Shown here: positions 40,084 to 49,529 of the stretch, piece by piece
Layout of the letters: each line of letters starts with the position of its first letter
Position numbering within the stretch: the stretch's first letter is position 1
Assembly: GCF_010731695.1 (NCBI RefSeq)
Contig: NZ_AP022586.1
Span: forward strand, 868,001 to 932,000
Origin: Mycolicibacterium litorale
Lineage (GTDB): Bacteria; Actinomycetota; Actinomycetes; Mycobacteriales; Mycobacteriaceae
DNA: 64,000 bases
Direction: 5' to 3'
Program-made: the position numbers and the translations under genes
Notes under the pieces: generated by a model
Databases searched by the model: none
Told to the model about the DNA's origin: nothing
The model's input: only the letters and a program-made list of their open reading frames with translations

Positions 40084-41295
40084 CTAGGTCTCGCTGCCGA
40101 CCGTCACCGCGCGCGCCTCGTCGGTGCGCTCGGACAGTTCGTCTTCCTCGACGTCGATGCCGCGCAGGTGTTTCCGGCTGAGCGCGAGGACACCGGCGGC
40201 GGCAAGCACCGCGGCGGCGCCGACCCAGTACGGCAGGTGCACGTTGATCTGTTCGCCCAGCACGCCGGCCAGCCACGGCGCGACCGCCGCGCCGCCGAAC
40301 CGCAGGAAGCTGTACGCCGCCGAGGCCACCGCCCGCTCGACCGGGGCAGCCTTCATCACCGTCTCGGTGATCAGCGTGTTGTTGACCCCGATGAACAGGC
40401 CGGCGACCACCACGCACGTCGCGAGGACGGCCTTGCTGTCGGTGCCGATGGCCATGACGACCAGCGTCGCGGTCATCGCCAGCAGGTTGACGATCAGCGT
40501 GGGCACGGTGCCGAACCGGTGCTGCAGCCGCGGTGCGGCGACCACGGAGGTGAACGCCAGTGCCACACCCCAGCCGAAGAAGATGAACCCGATCTGCTGT
40601 GCTGACATGTCGAGCGGGAAGGGCGTGAACGCCAACAGCGTGAAGAAACCGAAGTTGTACAGCAGCGCGGTCACCGAGACGCCGAGTAGACCGCGGTGGC
40701 GCAGCGCGCGGAACGGGTCGGCCAGCGTGGTGGGGCGCGCCGCCCGCGGTGTGGCGGGCAGCAGGATCGCGGTGACAACCACCCCGACGATCATCAGGGC
40801 GGAGACGCCGAAAAACGGTCCGCGCCAGGAGATCTCACCGAGCAGGCCGCCGACGAGAGGGCCGACCGCGATACCGAGGCCGAGCGCTGCCTCGTAGAGG
40901 ATGATCGCCTGGGCCACCGATCCGCGCGCGGAGCTGACGATCGTCGCCAGCGCGGTCGCGATGAACAGCGCGTTGCCCAGCCCCCACAGCGCGCGCCAGC
41001 CGACGATCTCCATGACCGTGCCGCTCATCCCGGCCAGGCCGGCGCCGGCGATGATCACCACCAGGCCGAGCAGCAGTGTGCGTTTGGGGCCGATGCGGCT
41101 GGACACCACGCCGGTGATCAGCATGGCCACGCCCATCACGGCCATGTAGCTGGTGAACAGCAGTGACACCTGGGACGGTGAGGCGTGCAGGTTGTCGGCG
41201 ATCGGCTTGAGGATCGGATCGACCAGGCCGATGCCCATGAACGCCACGACGGAGGCGAAGGCAACGGCCCAGACGGCTTTGGGTTGACGCCACAT
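40084..41295 (-). CDS. MFS transporter (drug-efflux type)
   Basis: A 403-residue major facilitator with 12 predicted helices. The loop 2-3 motif is SRIGPKRTLLLGLVV, and ALGLGIAVGPLVGGLLG resembles motif C of antiporters in the drug:H+ group. It carries a polar C-terminal tail (RKHLRGIDVEEDELSERTDEAR). A MarR repressor lies 20 bases upstream on the same strand, suggesting an inducible exporter of a small toxic compound. The substrate is not predictable. Confidence 0.87.
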   Translation of the reverse strand: MWRQPKAVWAVAFASVVAFMGIGLVDPILKPIADNLHASPSQVSLLFTSYMAVMGVAMLITGVVSSRIGPKRTLLLGLVVIIAGAGLAGMSGTVMEIVGWRALWGLGNALFIATALATIVSSARGSVAQAIILYEAALGLGIAVGPLVGGLLGEISWRGPFFGVSALMIVGVVVTAILLPATPRAARPTTLADPFRALRHRGLLGVSVTALLYNFGFFTLLAFTPFPLDMSAQQIGFIFFGWGVALAFTSVVAAPRLQHRFGTVPTLIVNLLAMTATLVVMAIGTDSKAVLATCVVVAGLFIGVNNTLITETVMKAAPVERAVASAAYSFLRFGGAAVAPWLAGVLGEQINVHLPYWVGAAAVLAAAGVLALSRKHLRGIDVEEDELSERTDEARAVTVGSET

Positions 41296-41315
41296 CGGTG
41301 GGCGACTCCTGTCTG

Positions 41316-41786
41316 TCAGCTGTCGGATTGGGCGAGCAACCGCTTGATGACGTCGACGGCGGCGGCGAGCGTCTGGCGGTCTTCGGCAGAGAGTTGCTCC
41401 AGGCGCGGGTTGATCGCGGCGGCGCGGTCGATGCGCGCCTGGGTCAGCACTTTTCTGCCTTCCTCGGTGATGCGGATCAGCACCGCCCGAGCGTCGATCG
41501 GGTCGGTGGTCCGCGTGACCAGACCCGCGTCTTCGAGCCGGCGCACCTGCGTGGTCATGGTCGGTTGCGAACAGTGGTCGAGGGCGGCAAGGTCGGAGAT
41601 GCGCGCCTCACCGCGGTCCTCGACGGTCGACAGCAACCGCGCCTGGGCCCAGGGCAGCGGCAACCGCGTGCGCTGGGTGGCCAACCGGTTGAGCCGGGCG
41701 ACGACGGCGAGCAGATCGGCCCCGAGATCGGCCTCGCGGTGGTCGCCGCTCGCCGCTGCGGTTTCCTGGGTGGCAGGTGGGGTCAT
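41316..41786 (-). CDS. MarR-family transcriptional regulator
   Basis: A 156-residue winged-helix protein. DNA-binding segment: ISDLAALDHCSQPTMTTQVRRLEDAGLVTRTTDPIDARAVLIRITEEGR, with the typical wing. C-terminal helices form the dimer interface. The first gene of a two-gene unit with the MFS exporter. A perfect palindrome just upstream is the probable operator. ATG 41795 is also in frame, but it abuts the palindrome and lies inside a possible -10 (TATTAT), so I favour the ATG at 41786. Confidence 0.88.
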   Translation of the reverse strand: MTPPATQETAAASGDHREADLGADLLAVVARLNRLATQRTRLPLPWAQARLLSTVEDRGEARISDLAALDHCSQPTMTTQVRRLEDAGLVTRTTDPIDARAVLIRITEEGRKVLTQARIDRAAAINPRLEQLSAEDRQTLAAAVDVIKRLLAQSDS

Positions 41787-41797
41787 GGCGTCCATAA

Positions 41798-41816
41798 TAC
41801 ATAGTTATCCTATGTA
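41798..41816. promoter_or_regulatory. MarR operator-like palindrome
   Basis: Perfect 7-5-7 inverted repeat TACATAG-ttatc-CTATGTA, 12 bases upstream of the chosen MarR start and 62 bases before the divergent ECF gene. An A/T-rich palindrome of this size is typical of MarR sites. Confidence 0.55.
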
Positions 41817-41877
41817 GTCGAGCGGTCGGCGCCGCGGGGGACGTAGGTCCGGCGCGGCCGACTGGCAGAATCGGGTG

Positions 41878-43926
41878 ATGACCGCAACCCGGACGCCGAG
41901 CACCCCTCGACGCGCCGGATCGTTGCAGCCCGGAGAACTCGCGCAGGCCTCGGTGATGGCGGCACTGTGTGCGGCCACGGCCATCATCGCCGTCGTCGTC
42001 CCGTTCGCGGCGGCGTTGTCCCTGCTCGGGACGGTGCCGATGGGGCTGCTGGCCTACCGCTACCGGCTGCGGGTGCTGGTGGCCGCCACGGTCGCGGGGG
42101 CCACCATCGCGTTCCTCATCGCCGGCATGGGCGGCATGATGTCGGTGATCGATTGCGCCTACATCGGCGGGCTGACCGGCATCGTCAAGCGGCGCGGCCG
42201 CGGGACACCCACCGTGTTCGTCGCGGCCCTGGTCGCCGGAACCGCGTTCGGTGCGGCGGCCGTCGCCGCACTGGCCGTGCTGTCGCGGCTGCGCAACCTG
42301 ATCTTCGATTCGCTGACCGCGAACATCAACGGCGTCGCGGCGATCCTGTCGCGCATCCCCAGCATGGAGGGCACGGCCGACCAGCTCAAACGCGACTTCG
42401 CGACCGCACTGGACTACTGGCCGCTGGTCATCGGCGGGTCCGGGATCCTCAGCATCACGATGGTCACGCTGATCGGGTGGTGGGCGCTGTCGCGGGTGCT
42501 CGGCCGGCTGGTCAGCATCCCGGACGTGCACAAGCTCGAGGCGTCCGCGGAGAAGGGGCCCGTCGCGCCCGTCCCGACCGAACTGCGCGACGTGCGCTTC
42601 CGCTATCCCAACACCGATCAGGACGCGTTGGGTCCGGTGTCGCTGGCCGTCGAACCCGGCGAACACGTCGCGATCACCGGCGCCAACGGTTCGGGGAAGA
42701 CGACGTTGATGCTGGTGCTGGCCGGCCGCGAACCGACCGCGGGCGTCGTCGAGCGGCCGGGCGCGGTAGGGCTGGGGCGCCTCGGCGGTACCGCGGTGGT
42801 CATGCAGCACCCGGAGAGCCAGGTGCTGGGCACCCGCGTCGCCGACGACGTCGTCTGGGGTCTGCCGCCGGGCACCGCCACCGACGTCCCGACCCTGCTG
42901 TCCGAAGTCGGACTCGACGGGATGGAGGAGCGCGACACCGGCGGACTGTCGGGCGGCGAACTCCAGCGGCTCGCCGTCGCGGCCGCCCTGGCGCGCCGAC
43001 CGGCGCTGCTGATCGCCGACGAGGTGACCAGCATGGTCGACCAGCAGAGCCGCGAGGGACTGATCCAGGTCCTGTCCGGGCTGACCCAACACCACGACAT
43101 GTCGCTGGTGCACATCACGCACTACAACGACGAGGCGAACGTCGCCGACCGCACCATCAACCTGACCGGCAACGGCGGCGCGGCGGACAACGCCGACATG
43201 GTCGAGACCACCGACGCCCCGATCGGCACCACACCCGTCGCCGACACCAACGCCGCCCCGGTCCTCGAACTGGTCGGCGTCGGACACGAGTACGGCAGCG
43301 GCACCCCGTGGGCCAAGACCGCGCTGTCGGACATCTCCTTCTCGGTGCCCGAAGGTGACGGCCTGCTCATCCACGGGCTCAACGGATCCGGGAAGTCGAC
43401 GCTGGCCTGGATCATGGCCGGGCTGACCGTGCCCACCACCGGCAGCTGCCTGCTCGACGGCCAGCCCGTCTCCGATCAGGTCGGCGCCGTCGCGATCTCG
43501 TTCCAGGCGGCCCGTCTGCAGCTGATGCGAAGCCACGTCGACCGGGAGATCGCCTCGGTGGCCGGGTTCTCCCATCACGACCACGACCGCGTGCTGCAGG
43601 CACTGGCGACGGTGGGGCTGGATCCGACGATGGCCTCGCGGCGGATCGACCAGCTCAGCGGCGGCCAGATGCGCCGTGTCGTGCTCGCCGGTCTGCTGGC
43701 CCGCTCACCGCGCGCGCTGATCCTCGACGAACCGCTGGCCGGCCTCGACGCCGCCAGTCAGCGCGGTTTGCTGCGGCTGATCACCGATCTGCGGCGCAAC
43801 GCCGGGTTGACCGTGGTGGTCATCTCCCACGACTTCACCGGGCTCGAAGAGCTCTGCCCACGCACGCTGCACCTCAGTGACGGGGTCCTGGCACCCGCAT
43901 CGGCCACCGCGGGAGGGCTGTCGTGA
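41878..43926 (+). CDS. ECF-type ABC transporter: membrane S-like domain fused to two ATPases
   Basis: A 682-residue fusion. Residues about 20-215 are a membrane part (multiple helices, DUF2232/S-component-like). The first ATPase has Walker [10 protein letters not shown] (from about 268), LSGGELQR and LLIADEVTS. The second has GLNGSGKST (about 500), LSGGQMRR and [12 protein letters not shown]. With EcfT encoded next, with a GTGA overlap, this forms an energy-coupling factor importer for a vitamin or metal. The ATPases correspond to EcfA and EcfA'. The arrangement matches Rv2326c as I remember it. ATG 41878 was chosen; the preceding codon is GTG. The substrate is not evident. Confidence 0.85.
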   Translation: MTATRTPSTPRRAGSLQPGELAQASVMAALCAATAIIAVVVPFAAALSLLGTVPMGLLAYRYRLRVLVAATVAGATIAFLIAGMGGMMSVIDCAYIGGLTGIVKRRGRGTPTVFVAALVAGTAFGAAAVAALAVLSRLRNLIFDSLTANINGVAAILSRIPSMEGTADQLKRDFATALDYWPLVIGGSGILSITMVTLIGWWALSRVLGRLVSIPDVHKLEASAEKGPVAPVPTELRDVRFRYPNTDQDALGPVSLAVEPGEHVAITGANGSGKTTLMLVLAGREPTAGVVERPGAVGLGRLGGTAVVMQHPESQVLGTRVADDVVWGLPPGTATDVPTLLSEVGLDGMEERDTGGLSGGELQRLAVAAALARRPALLIADEVTSMVDQQSREGLIQVLSGLTQHHDMSLVHITHYNDEANVADRTINLTGNGGAADNADMVETTDAPIGTTPVADTNAAPVLELVGVGHEYGSGTPWAKTALSDISFSVPEGDGLLIHGLNGSGKSTLAWIMAGLTVPTTGSCLLDGQPVSDQVGAVAISFQAARLQLMRSHVDREIASVAGFSHHDHDRVLQALATVGLDPTMASRRIDQLSGGQMRRVVLAGLLARSPRALILDEPLAGLDAASQRGLLRLITDLRRNAGLTVVVISHDFTGLEELCPRTLHLSDGVLAPASATAGGLS

Positions 43927-44765
43927 CCGCCCCCGCCCGCAAGACCCGCCGCCCGGTGGTGCTGCTGCGTCCGGTCCCCGGACGCTCGGTCATCCATGAC
44001 CTGTGGGCGGGCACCAAGCTGATCGCGGTCGCCGCGATCGGGGTGTTGCTCACCTTCTATCCGGGCTGGGTGCCCATCGCGGCAGTCGGGCTACTGGTGG
44101 TGGTGGCCGCGCGGTTGGCGCACATCCCGCGCGGGGCGTTGCCGTCGATCCCGGGGTGGCTGTGGGGTCTGCTGTTCCTGGGCGGCCTGACGGCGACCTT
44201 CGGCGGCGGGGATCCCGTCGTGGCCCTGGGTTCGGTCGAGGTCGGCCTCGGCGGACTGTTCAACTTCCTGCGCATCACCACGCTGTCGATCGTGCTGCTC
44301 GGTCTCGGCGCGATGGTCTCGTGGACCACCAACGTGGCCGAGATCGCGCCCGCCGTCGCCAAACTGGGCCGCCCGCTGCGGGCGGTGCGGATCCCGATCG
44401 ACGACTGGGCGGTGGCGATCGCGTTGGCGCTGCGCGCGTTCCCGATGCTCATCGACGAGTTCGCGACGCTCTACGCCGCGCGGCGACTACGGCCCAAACA
44501 GCATCTGTCCAGCCGCAAGGCGCGGCGGCGCCGGTGGCTGATCGAGATCGTCGACCTGCTGGCCGCGGCCGTGACGGTCGCGCTGCGCCGGGCCGACGAG
44601 ATGGGCGATGCGATCACCGCGCGCGGCGGCACCGGCCAGATCTCGGCGGCGCCGTCGGGTCCGAAGGCGCGCGACTGGATCACGCTGGCCGTCATCGTCG
44701 TGGTGTGCGGCGCGGCGCTGGCGGTGGAACTGACGGTGCTGCCGACGAGTTCGGCGCCCACCTGA
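43923..44765 (+). CDS. ECF transporter T component (EcfT)
   Basis: A 280-residue integral membrane protein with 5-6 helices that couples the ATPases to the substrate-binding component. The coupling helices with Ala-Arg-Gly-like motifs appear as YAARRLRPK and [11 protein letters not shown]. Start overlaps the fused ATPase gene (GTGA), so expression is coupled. Confidence 0.85.
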   Translation: MTAPARKTRRPVVLLRPVPGRSVIHDLWAGTKLIAVAAIGVLLTFYPGWVPIAAVGLLVVVAARLAHIPRGALPSIPGWLWGLLFLGGLTATFGGGDPVVALGSVEVGLGGLFNFLRITTLSIVLLGLGAMVSWTTNVAEIAPAVAKLGRPLRAVRIPIDDWAVAIALALRAFPMLIDEFATLYAARRLRPKQHLSSRKARRRRWLIEIVDLLAAAVTVALRRADEMGDAITARGGTGQISAAPSGPKARDWITLAVIVVVCGAALAVELTVLPTSSAPT

Positions 44766-44804
44766 TCGACGCGGCCACGCCGGGACGCCACTACGGTGGA
44801 GGCC

Positions 44805-46322
44805 GTGACAGCGCCCCGACGAGTTGACGCCGACTTTCTCGCCCTGCCACGACAGCACCTGGCCGACGCCGCGTTGTCGGCTGCGCTAACGGCCGGGGCC
44901 ACCTACGCGGATCTGCGGGTCCACGCGATCACCAGTGAACTCGTGCAGTTGCGCGACGGCGAACTGGAAACCGCCGTCATCGACCGGGAGATCGGGCTGG
45001 CGGTGCGGGTGATCGTCGACGGCACATGGGGGTTCGCCTCGCACGCCGAACTCGACCCGACGGTCGCCGCCGAGACCGCGCGCCGAGCGGTGCGGGTCGC
45101 GACCACGCTGGCCCCGCTCAACGCCGAACGCATCGAACTGGCGCCCGAACCGGTCTACCGCGACGTCACCTGGGTGTCGGACTACCGCGTCGACCCGTTC
45201 ACGGTGCCCGCCGCGGAGAAGATCGCCGCGCTCGGCGAATACTCGGGCAGGCTGCTGGCCGCCGACGGCGTCGACCACGTGTCGGCCGGTCTGCACACCG
45301 CCAAGGAGCAGACGTTCTACGCCGACAGCTTCGGCTCGTCGATCACCCAGCAGCGGGTCCGGGTGCTGCCGACGCTGGAGGCCGTCGCCGTCGACACCGC
45401 CGCGGGCACGTTCGAGACCATGCGCACCCTTGCGCCGCCGACCGCGCGCGGGTGGGAGGTCGTCGCCGGCGACGAGGTGTGGGACTGGACCGCCGAACTC
45501 GCCCAGCTGCCGTCGCTGCTGGCCGAGAAGACCAAGGCGCCCAGCGTGGTCGCGGGGCCGACCGATCTGGTGATCGACCCCTCCAACCTGTGGCTGACGA
45601 TCCACGAATCCGTCGGCCACGCCACCGAATACGATCGCGCGATCGGCTACGAGGCCGCCTATGCGGGCACGTCGTTCGCGACCCCCGACAAGCTCGGCAC
45701 CATGCGATACGGGTCGCCGGTGATGAACGTCACCGCCGACCGCACCGTCGAACACGGCCTGGCGTCAATCGGTTTCGACGACGAGGGAGTGCGCGCGCAG
45801 AGCTGGGACCTGGTGCGCGACGGCGTGTTCGTCGGCTATCAACTCGACCGGGTGTTCGCCCCGCGCCTCGGGGTGGCCCGCTCCAACGGGTGTTCGTACG
45901 CCGATTCGCCGCACCACGTACCGATCCAGCGGATGGCCAACGTGTCCCTGCAGCCGGCGGCCGAGGACGTCAGCACCGAGGACCTCATCGCCCGCGTCGA
46001 GGACGGCCTCTACATCGTCGGTGACAAGAGTTGGTCGATCGACATGCAGCGCTACAACTTCCAGTTCACCGGTCAGCGGTTCTTCCGGATCCGCGACGGC
46101 CGCCTCGACGGTCAGGTGCGCGACGTGGCGTATCAGGCGACGACGACGGAGTTCTGGGGTGCGCTCGAAGCCGTCGGTGGCCCGTCGACGTGGCGGCTCG
46201 GCGGCGCGTTCAACTGCGGGAAGGCTCAACCCGGGCAGGTCGCCGCGGTCAGCCACGGTTGCCCCTCGGCACTGTTCCGGGGCATCAACGTGCTCAACAC
46301 CCGTGAGGAGGCAGGCCGGTGA
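44805..46322 (+). CDS. tldD: TldD/PmbA-family metalloprotease, TldD subunit
   Basis: A 505-residue subunit of the heterodimeric TldD/TldE protease that degrades unfolded peptides and matures some peptide natural products. The active-site motif HESVGH (His267, Glu268, His272) supplies the zinc ligands and catalytic glutamate. GTG 44805 gives MTAPRRVDADFLALP; GTG 44796 is an alternative. The overlap with the next gene is GTGA, so both subunits are made together. Confidence 0.92.
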   Translation: MTAPRRVDADFLALPRQHLADAALSAALTAGATYADLRVHAITSELVQLRDGELETAVIDREIGLAVRVIVDGTWGFASHAELDPTVAAETARRAVRVATTLAPLNAERIELAPEPVYRDVTWVSDYRVDPFTVPAAEKIAALGEYSGRLLAADGVDHVSAGLHTAKEQTFYADSFGSSITQQRVRVLPTLEAVAVDTAAGTFETMRTLAPPTARGWEVVAGDEVWDWTAELAQLPSLLAEKTKAPSVVAGPTDLVIDPSNLWLTIHESVGHATEYDRAIGYEAAYAGTSFATPDKLGTMRYGSPVMNVTADRTVEHGLASIGFDDEGVRAQSWDLVRDGVFVGYQLDRVFAPRLGVARSNGCSYADSPHHVPIQRMANVSLQPAAEDVSTEDLIARVEDGLYIVGDKSWSIDMQRYNFQFTGQRFFRIRDGRLDGQVRDVAYQATTTEFWGALEAVGGPSTWRLGGAFNCGKAQPGQVAAVSHGCPSALFRGINVLNTREEAGR

Positions 46323-47689
46323 TCGGGCCGCAGGAGGTCGTGGACACGGTGCTCACCGAGGCGGCACGCCGGGGCCGGGCCGACGAGACGATCGTGCTCG
46401 TCACCGACCGCGCCGACGCGTCGCTGCGGTGGGCGGGCAATTCGATGACCACCAACGCAGAGTCGGTCAGCCGCAGCACCACGGTGATCTCGATCGTGCG
46501 CAGGGGCGACAGCGCGCACGTCGGGTCGGTGCGCTCCAGTGAGGTGGAACCGGCCGCGATCGCCGCGTTGGTCGCCGCGTCGCAGGACGCCGCGGTGGCC
46601 GCGCCCGAGGCCCGCGACAGCGCGCCGCCGCTGCCGGCGACCCAGACGCCGCAGGATTGGGAACTGCCGGTGCCGGTCACCGGTGCGGAGGTGTTCGCCT
46701 CCGTCGCAGGAAGTCTCGCGCGCGGGTTCCGCGGTGAGGACGCGCTCTACGGGTTCGCCCGGCACGTGCTGGAGACGACGTTCGTCGCGACGTCGACGGG
46801 TCTGCGCCGGCGCTACACCGAGCCGACCGGATCGGTGGAGATCAACGCCAAGCGCAACGGGGCGAGTGCGTGGGCGGGGATCAGCACCCCCGACTTCGCC
46901 GACGTGCCAACCGATTCCATGCTCGACGACCTGTCGATGCGGCTGGGGTGGGCGCAACGGACGGTCGAATTGCCCGCGGGGCGTTACGAGACCATCATGC
47001 CGCCGTCGACCGTAGCCGACATGATGATCTACCTGACGTGGACGATGGACGGCCGCGGCGCACAGGAGGGCCGCACCGCGTTGTCAGCGCCGGGCGGCAC
47101 CCGGGTGGGGGAGATGCTGACCGATCTGCCGCTGACCCTGTACAGCGATCCGGCGGCCCCCGGGCTGGCGTGTACGCCCTTCGTGGCGGCGGCGACGTCA
47201 TCGGAGCGGGTGTCGGTGTTCGACAACGGGATGGACATCGACCGCGTGGACTGGTTGCGCGACGGTGTGGTCAACGCGCTGGCCTACCCGCGGGCTGCGG
47301 CCGCGGAGTTCGGGCAACCGGTCGCGGTACCGGCCGGGAACCTGTTGATGACCGGCGGCACCGCGGAGCTGGCCGACATGATCGCCGCCACCGAGCGCGG
47401 GCTGCTGTTGACCACGCTGTGGTACATCCGGGAGGTCGACCCCACGGTGCTGCTGCTGACCGGCCTGACCCGCGACGGGGTGTACCTCATCGAAGACGGC
47501 GAGGTGACCGCGGCGGTGAACAACTTCAGGTTCAACGAGAGCCCGCTGGACCTGCTGCGGCGCGCCACCGAAGCCGGGGCGAGCGAGGTGACGCTGCCGC
47601 GGGAGTGGGGCGACTGGGCCACCCGGGCGGTGATGCCGACGTTGCGGATTCCCGACTTCCACATGTCTTCGGTGAGTCAGGCGCAATAA
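46319..47689 (+). CDS. TldD/PmbA-family protein, non-catalytic TldE (PmbA) subunit
   Basis: A 456-residue partner of TldD. It has the family fold (LRWAGNSMTTNAESVSRSTTVISIV, TDLPLTLYSDP, AVPAGNLLMTGGTAELADMI, GLTRDGVYLIEDGEVTAAVNNFRFNESPLDLL) but no HExxxH motif, as expected for the E subunit. The heterodimer is cytoplasmic. The stop is 7 bases before the next GTG. Confidence 0.9.
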   Translation: MIGPQEVVDTVLTEAARRGRADETIVLVTDRADASLRWAGNSMTTNAESVSRSTTVISIVRRGDSAHVGSVRSSEVEPAAIAALVAASQDAAVAAPEARDSAPPLPATQTPQDWELPVPVTGAEVFASVAGSLARGFRGEDALYGFARHVLETTFVATSTGLRRRYTEPTGSVEINAKRNGASAWAGISTPDFADVPTDSMLDDLSMRLGWAQRTVELPAGRYETIMPPSTVADMMIYLTWTMDGRGAQEGRTALSAPGGTRVGEMLTDLPLTLYSDPAAPGLACTPFVAAATSSERVSVFDNGMDIDRVDWLRDGVVNALAYPRAAAAEFGQPVAVPAGNLLMTGGTAELADMIAATERGLLLTTLWYIREVDPTVLLLTGLTRDGVYLIEDGEVTAAVNNFRFNESPLDLLRRATEAGASEVTLPREWGDWATRAVMPTLRIPDFHMSSVSQAQ

Positions 47690-47696
47690 TCCGAGG

Positions 47697-48548
47697 GTGT
47701 CGGTAGATGCGGTGTTCGGCCAGCTGTCCGCGCTGGTGGCGATGTCGTCGGGGGATCAGCGCCTCGACGCGGTGATCCGGTTGACGTGCGGGCGGGCGGT
47801 GCAGCTGCCGCCGCTGCCCGTCGAGGCCGACTTGTTCGACGGGAAGTCGGACGTCGAGTCGGTGGTGGCGGCGTTCGCCGAGCAGTTCGCCACCGACGTC
47901 ACGGGCATCGGGGAGAATCAGCGCAAGCGGTTCATGACCGCGTTGGGAGACAAGGCTTTTCGGGTGGCCGCCGCGGTCTTCGTCGCGGACTTCGTGCCCC
48001 GGGTGGGGGCCGGTCTCGACGCGCTCGGGCTGGGTCACCCCGGCCGTGACGTGCCGACCGCGTGGGACCACGAGACCGACCCTGCGCAGGTGCTGCTGGG
48101 TGAGTTCGTCCCCGCCGTCGCCCGGCTGCACGCACTGGACCCGCTGACGACGGAGGTGGTGCGGTTGCGGGGCGCGATCGCCCACAACTGCCGGCTGTGC
48201 AAGTCCCTGCGGGAGGAGCACGCCCTCGACGCGGGCGGATCGGAACCGCTGTACGCCGAGATCCAGGACTTCGAGCACTCGGAGCAGCTGAGCGCCGGAC
48301 ACAAGGCCGCGCTGCGCTACGTCGACGCGCTGATCTGGACCCCGTCGGCGATCTCGACGGAGGTGGCGCGCGGGGTGCGCAAGTGCTTCTCCGAGGATCA
48401 GTCCATCGAGTTGACGCTGGACGTCATGCGCAACGCCACCAACAAGATCGCCGTCGCGTTCGGTGCCGATACCCCCAGGGTGGCTTCGGGCACGGAGCGG
48501 TACCTGGTGAACGACGACGGGCAGACGGTGTTCGCCGAAACGGTGTGA
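47697..48548 (+). CDS. Carboxymuconolactone decarboxylase/AhpD-like protein
   Basis: A 283-residue protein whose second half contains NCRLCKSLREEHA, the CxxC-xxx-His arrangement of AhpD-like alkylhydroperoxidases (Cys165, Cys168). The N-terminal half is helical and less typical. Possible activity is thiol-dependent peroxide reduction or a redox partner role. The GTG start lies 7 bases after the TldE gene; the stop overlaps the next gene. Co-transcription with tldD-tldE is likely. Confidence 0.8.
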   Translation: MSVDAVFGQLSALVAMSSGDQRLDAVIRLTCGRAVQLPPLPVEADLFDGKSDVESVVAAFAEQFATDVTGIGENQRKRFMTALGDKAFRVAAAVFVADFVPRVGAGLDALGLGHPGRDVPTAWDHETDPAQVLLGEFVPAVARLHALDPLTTEVVRLRGAIAHNCRLCKSLREEHALDAGGSEPLYAEIQDFEHSEQLSAGHKAALRYVDALIWTPSAISTEVARGVRKCFSEDQSIELTLDVMRNATNKIAVAFGADTPRVASGTERYLVNDDGQTVFAETV

Positions 48549-49276
48549 CGAGCGTGGCGCACCGGCAGTTCGAGGCGTACGGACCGTCGTATTGGGGCGC
48601 CATCGCACTGTTCGTGGTGGGTGCGGTGTTCTCGGTGTGGTTGGGGCGCAGGCAGAACGAGGCCCAGTCGCGTCGATTCGGGCGGATCGTCGGTGCGTTG
48701 ACGGCGGTGATCTACGCGTCGGTGCTGATCTACTCGCTGGTGCCGCCGACAGTCGAGCGCTCGGTGCCGTTGCGGTTGACCGACATGGCGACGGTGGCGG
48801 CGGCGTGCGCGCTGTGGTCGCAGCGGCATTGGGCGTTCGCGCTGACCTACTACTGGGGTCTGGTACTCAGTGCGCAGGCGTTGATCTCGCCGGTGCTGGT
48901 CGGACCCGATTTCCCGCACTACTCGTTTCTCGCCTTCTGGGCGATTCATCTGCTGGTGGTGTGGGCGGCGATCTATCTGACGTGGGGGCGGGGGATGCGG
49001 CCGGGCTGGCACAGCCTGCGCCTCGTGGTGGTCGTGACCGCGGTGTGGGCGGTGGTGACCTTCGTGTTCAATCGGATCGCGGACACCAATTACGGGTTCC
49101 TCAACGGCAAGCCGGCGACCGCAAGCCTGCTGGACGTACTGGGTCCGTGGCCGGTCTACATCTTCACGGCGACGGCGTTGATCGTCGCCGTGTGGGTGCT
49201 GATGACGCTGCCGTGGGTGTCGTGGGACGATGGTCCCCGCGTTCGACGCGCCAGGGGCGGTAGCTCAGTCGGTTAG
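48545..49276 (+). CDS. TIGR02206/YwaF-like membrane protein
   Basis: A 243-residue membrane protein with about seven hydrophobic helices (YWGAIALFVVGAVFSVWLG, VGALTAVIYASVLIYSLVP, and so on) and the pair of motifs YYWGLVLSAQALISPVL and ADTNYGFLNGKPATASLLDVLGPWPVYI that mark TIGR02206/YwaF proteins of unknown function. GTG 48545 overlaps the previous stop (GTGA). The last 7 codons (RGGSSVG) and the stop are encoded by the first 23 bases of the tRNA-Met gene. Confidence 0.85.
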   Translation: MTSVAHRQFEAYGPSYWGAIALFVVGAVFSVWLGRRQNEAQSRRFGRIVGALTAVIYASVLIYSLVPPTVERSVPLRLTDMATVAAACALWSQRHWAFALTYYWGLVLSAQALISPVLVGPDFPHYSFLAFWAIHLLVVWAAIYLTWGRGMRPGWHSLRLVVVVTAVWAVVTFVFNRIADTNYGFLNGKPATASLLDVLGPWPVYIFTATALIVAVWVLMTLPWVSWDDGPRVRRARGGSSVG

Positions 49277-49327
49277 AGCCGTGGACTCATAATCCATTGG
49301 TCGCGGGTTCGAGCCCCGCCCGCCCCA
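49254..49327 (+). tRNA. tRNA-Met (anticodon CAU); Ile2 not excluded
   Basis: A 74-base cloverleaf: acceptor GGGGCGG with CCGCCCC, D arm AGCTCAGTCGGTTAGAG, anticodon CAT at 49288-49290, T arm GCGGG-TTCGAGC-CCCGC, discriminator A. The paired first position rules out initiator tRNA. Elongator Met and lysidine-modified Ile tRNAs share this anticodon; I favour Met on general appearance. Confidence 0.93.
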
Positions 49328-49345
49328 CTTCAGAGGTGTATTGCG

Positions 49346-49433
49346 TCGGGTGATGCTGGACTTTTCTATGTCGGGTGATGCCTGACAGTGTTTCGGCTGA
49401 TGCTTGACAGTTGCTTCGGTTGATCCTTGACAC
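49346..49433 (+). repeat. Four degenerate tandem repeats, possible IS-end remnant
   Basis: Copies at 49346-49361, 49371-49388, 49393-49410 and 49416-49433, spaced 22-25 bases, share the consensus TCGGNTGATGCTTGACAG. Arrays like this near actinobacterial transposase genes suggest subterminal binding sites. They lie just after tRNA-Met. Confidence 0.55.
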
Positions 49434-49455
49434 TCCCTGAATGAGGGAGTTGAGC

Positions 49456-49506
49456 GTGGCCCAGCGCAGAAAGTTTGGGGTTCTAAGAGCGACTTCTGTG
49501 CTCTAG
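49456..49506 (+). pseudogene. 16-codon remnant resembling a transposase start
   Basis: GTG GCC CAG CGC AGA AAG TTT reads MAQRRKFGVLRATSVL then TAG. The head MAQRRKF resembles the start of transposase OrfA proteins. Nothing recognisable follows, so this is a truncated relic at best. Confidence 0.35.
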
Positions 49507-49529
49507 CTAACGTTCTCGCTACTTGGCGC

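Noticed and set aside
49346..49433. CRISPR array
   Set aside because: Repeats are degenerate, spacers are 4-9 bases, and no cas gene is near.
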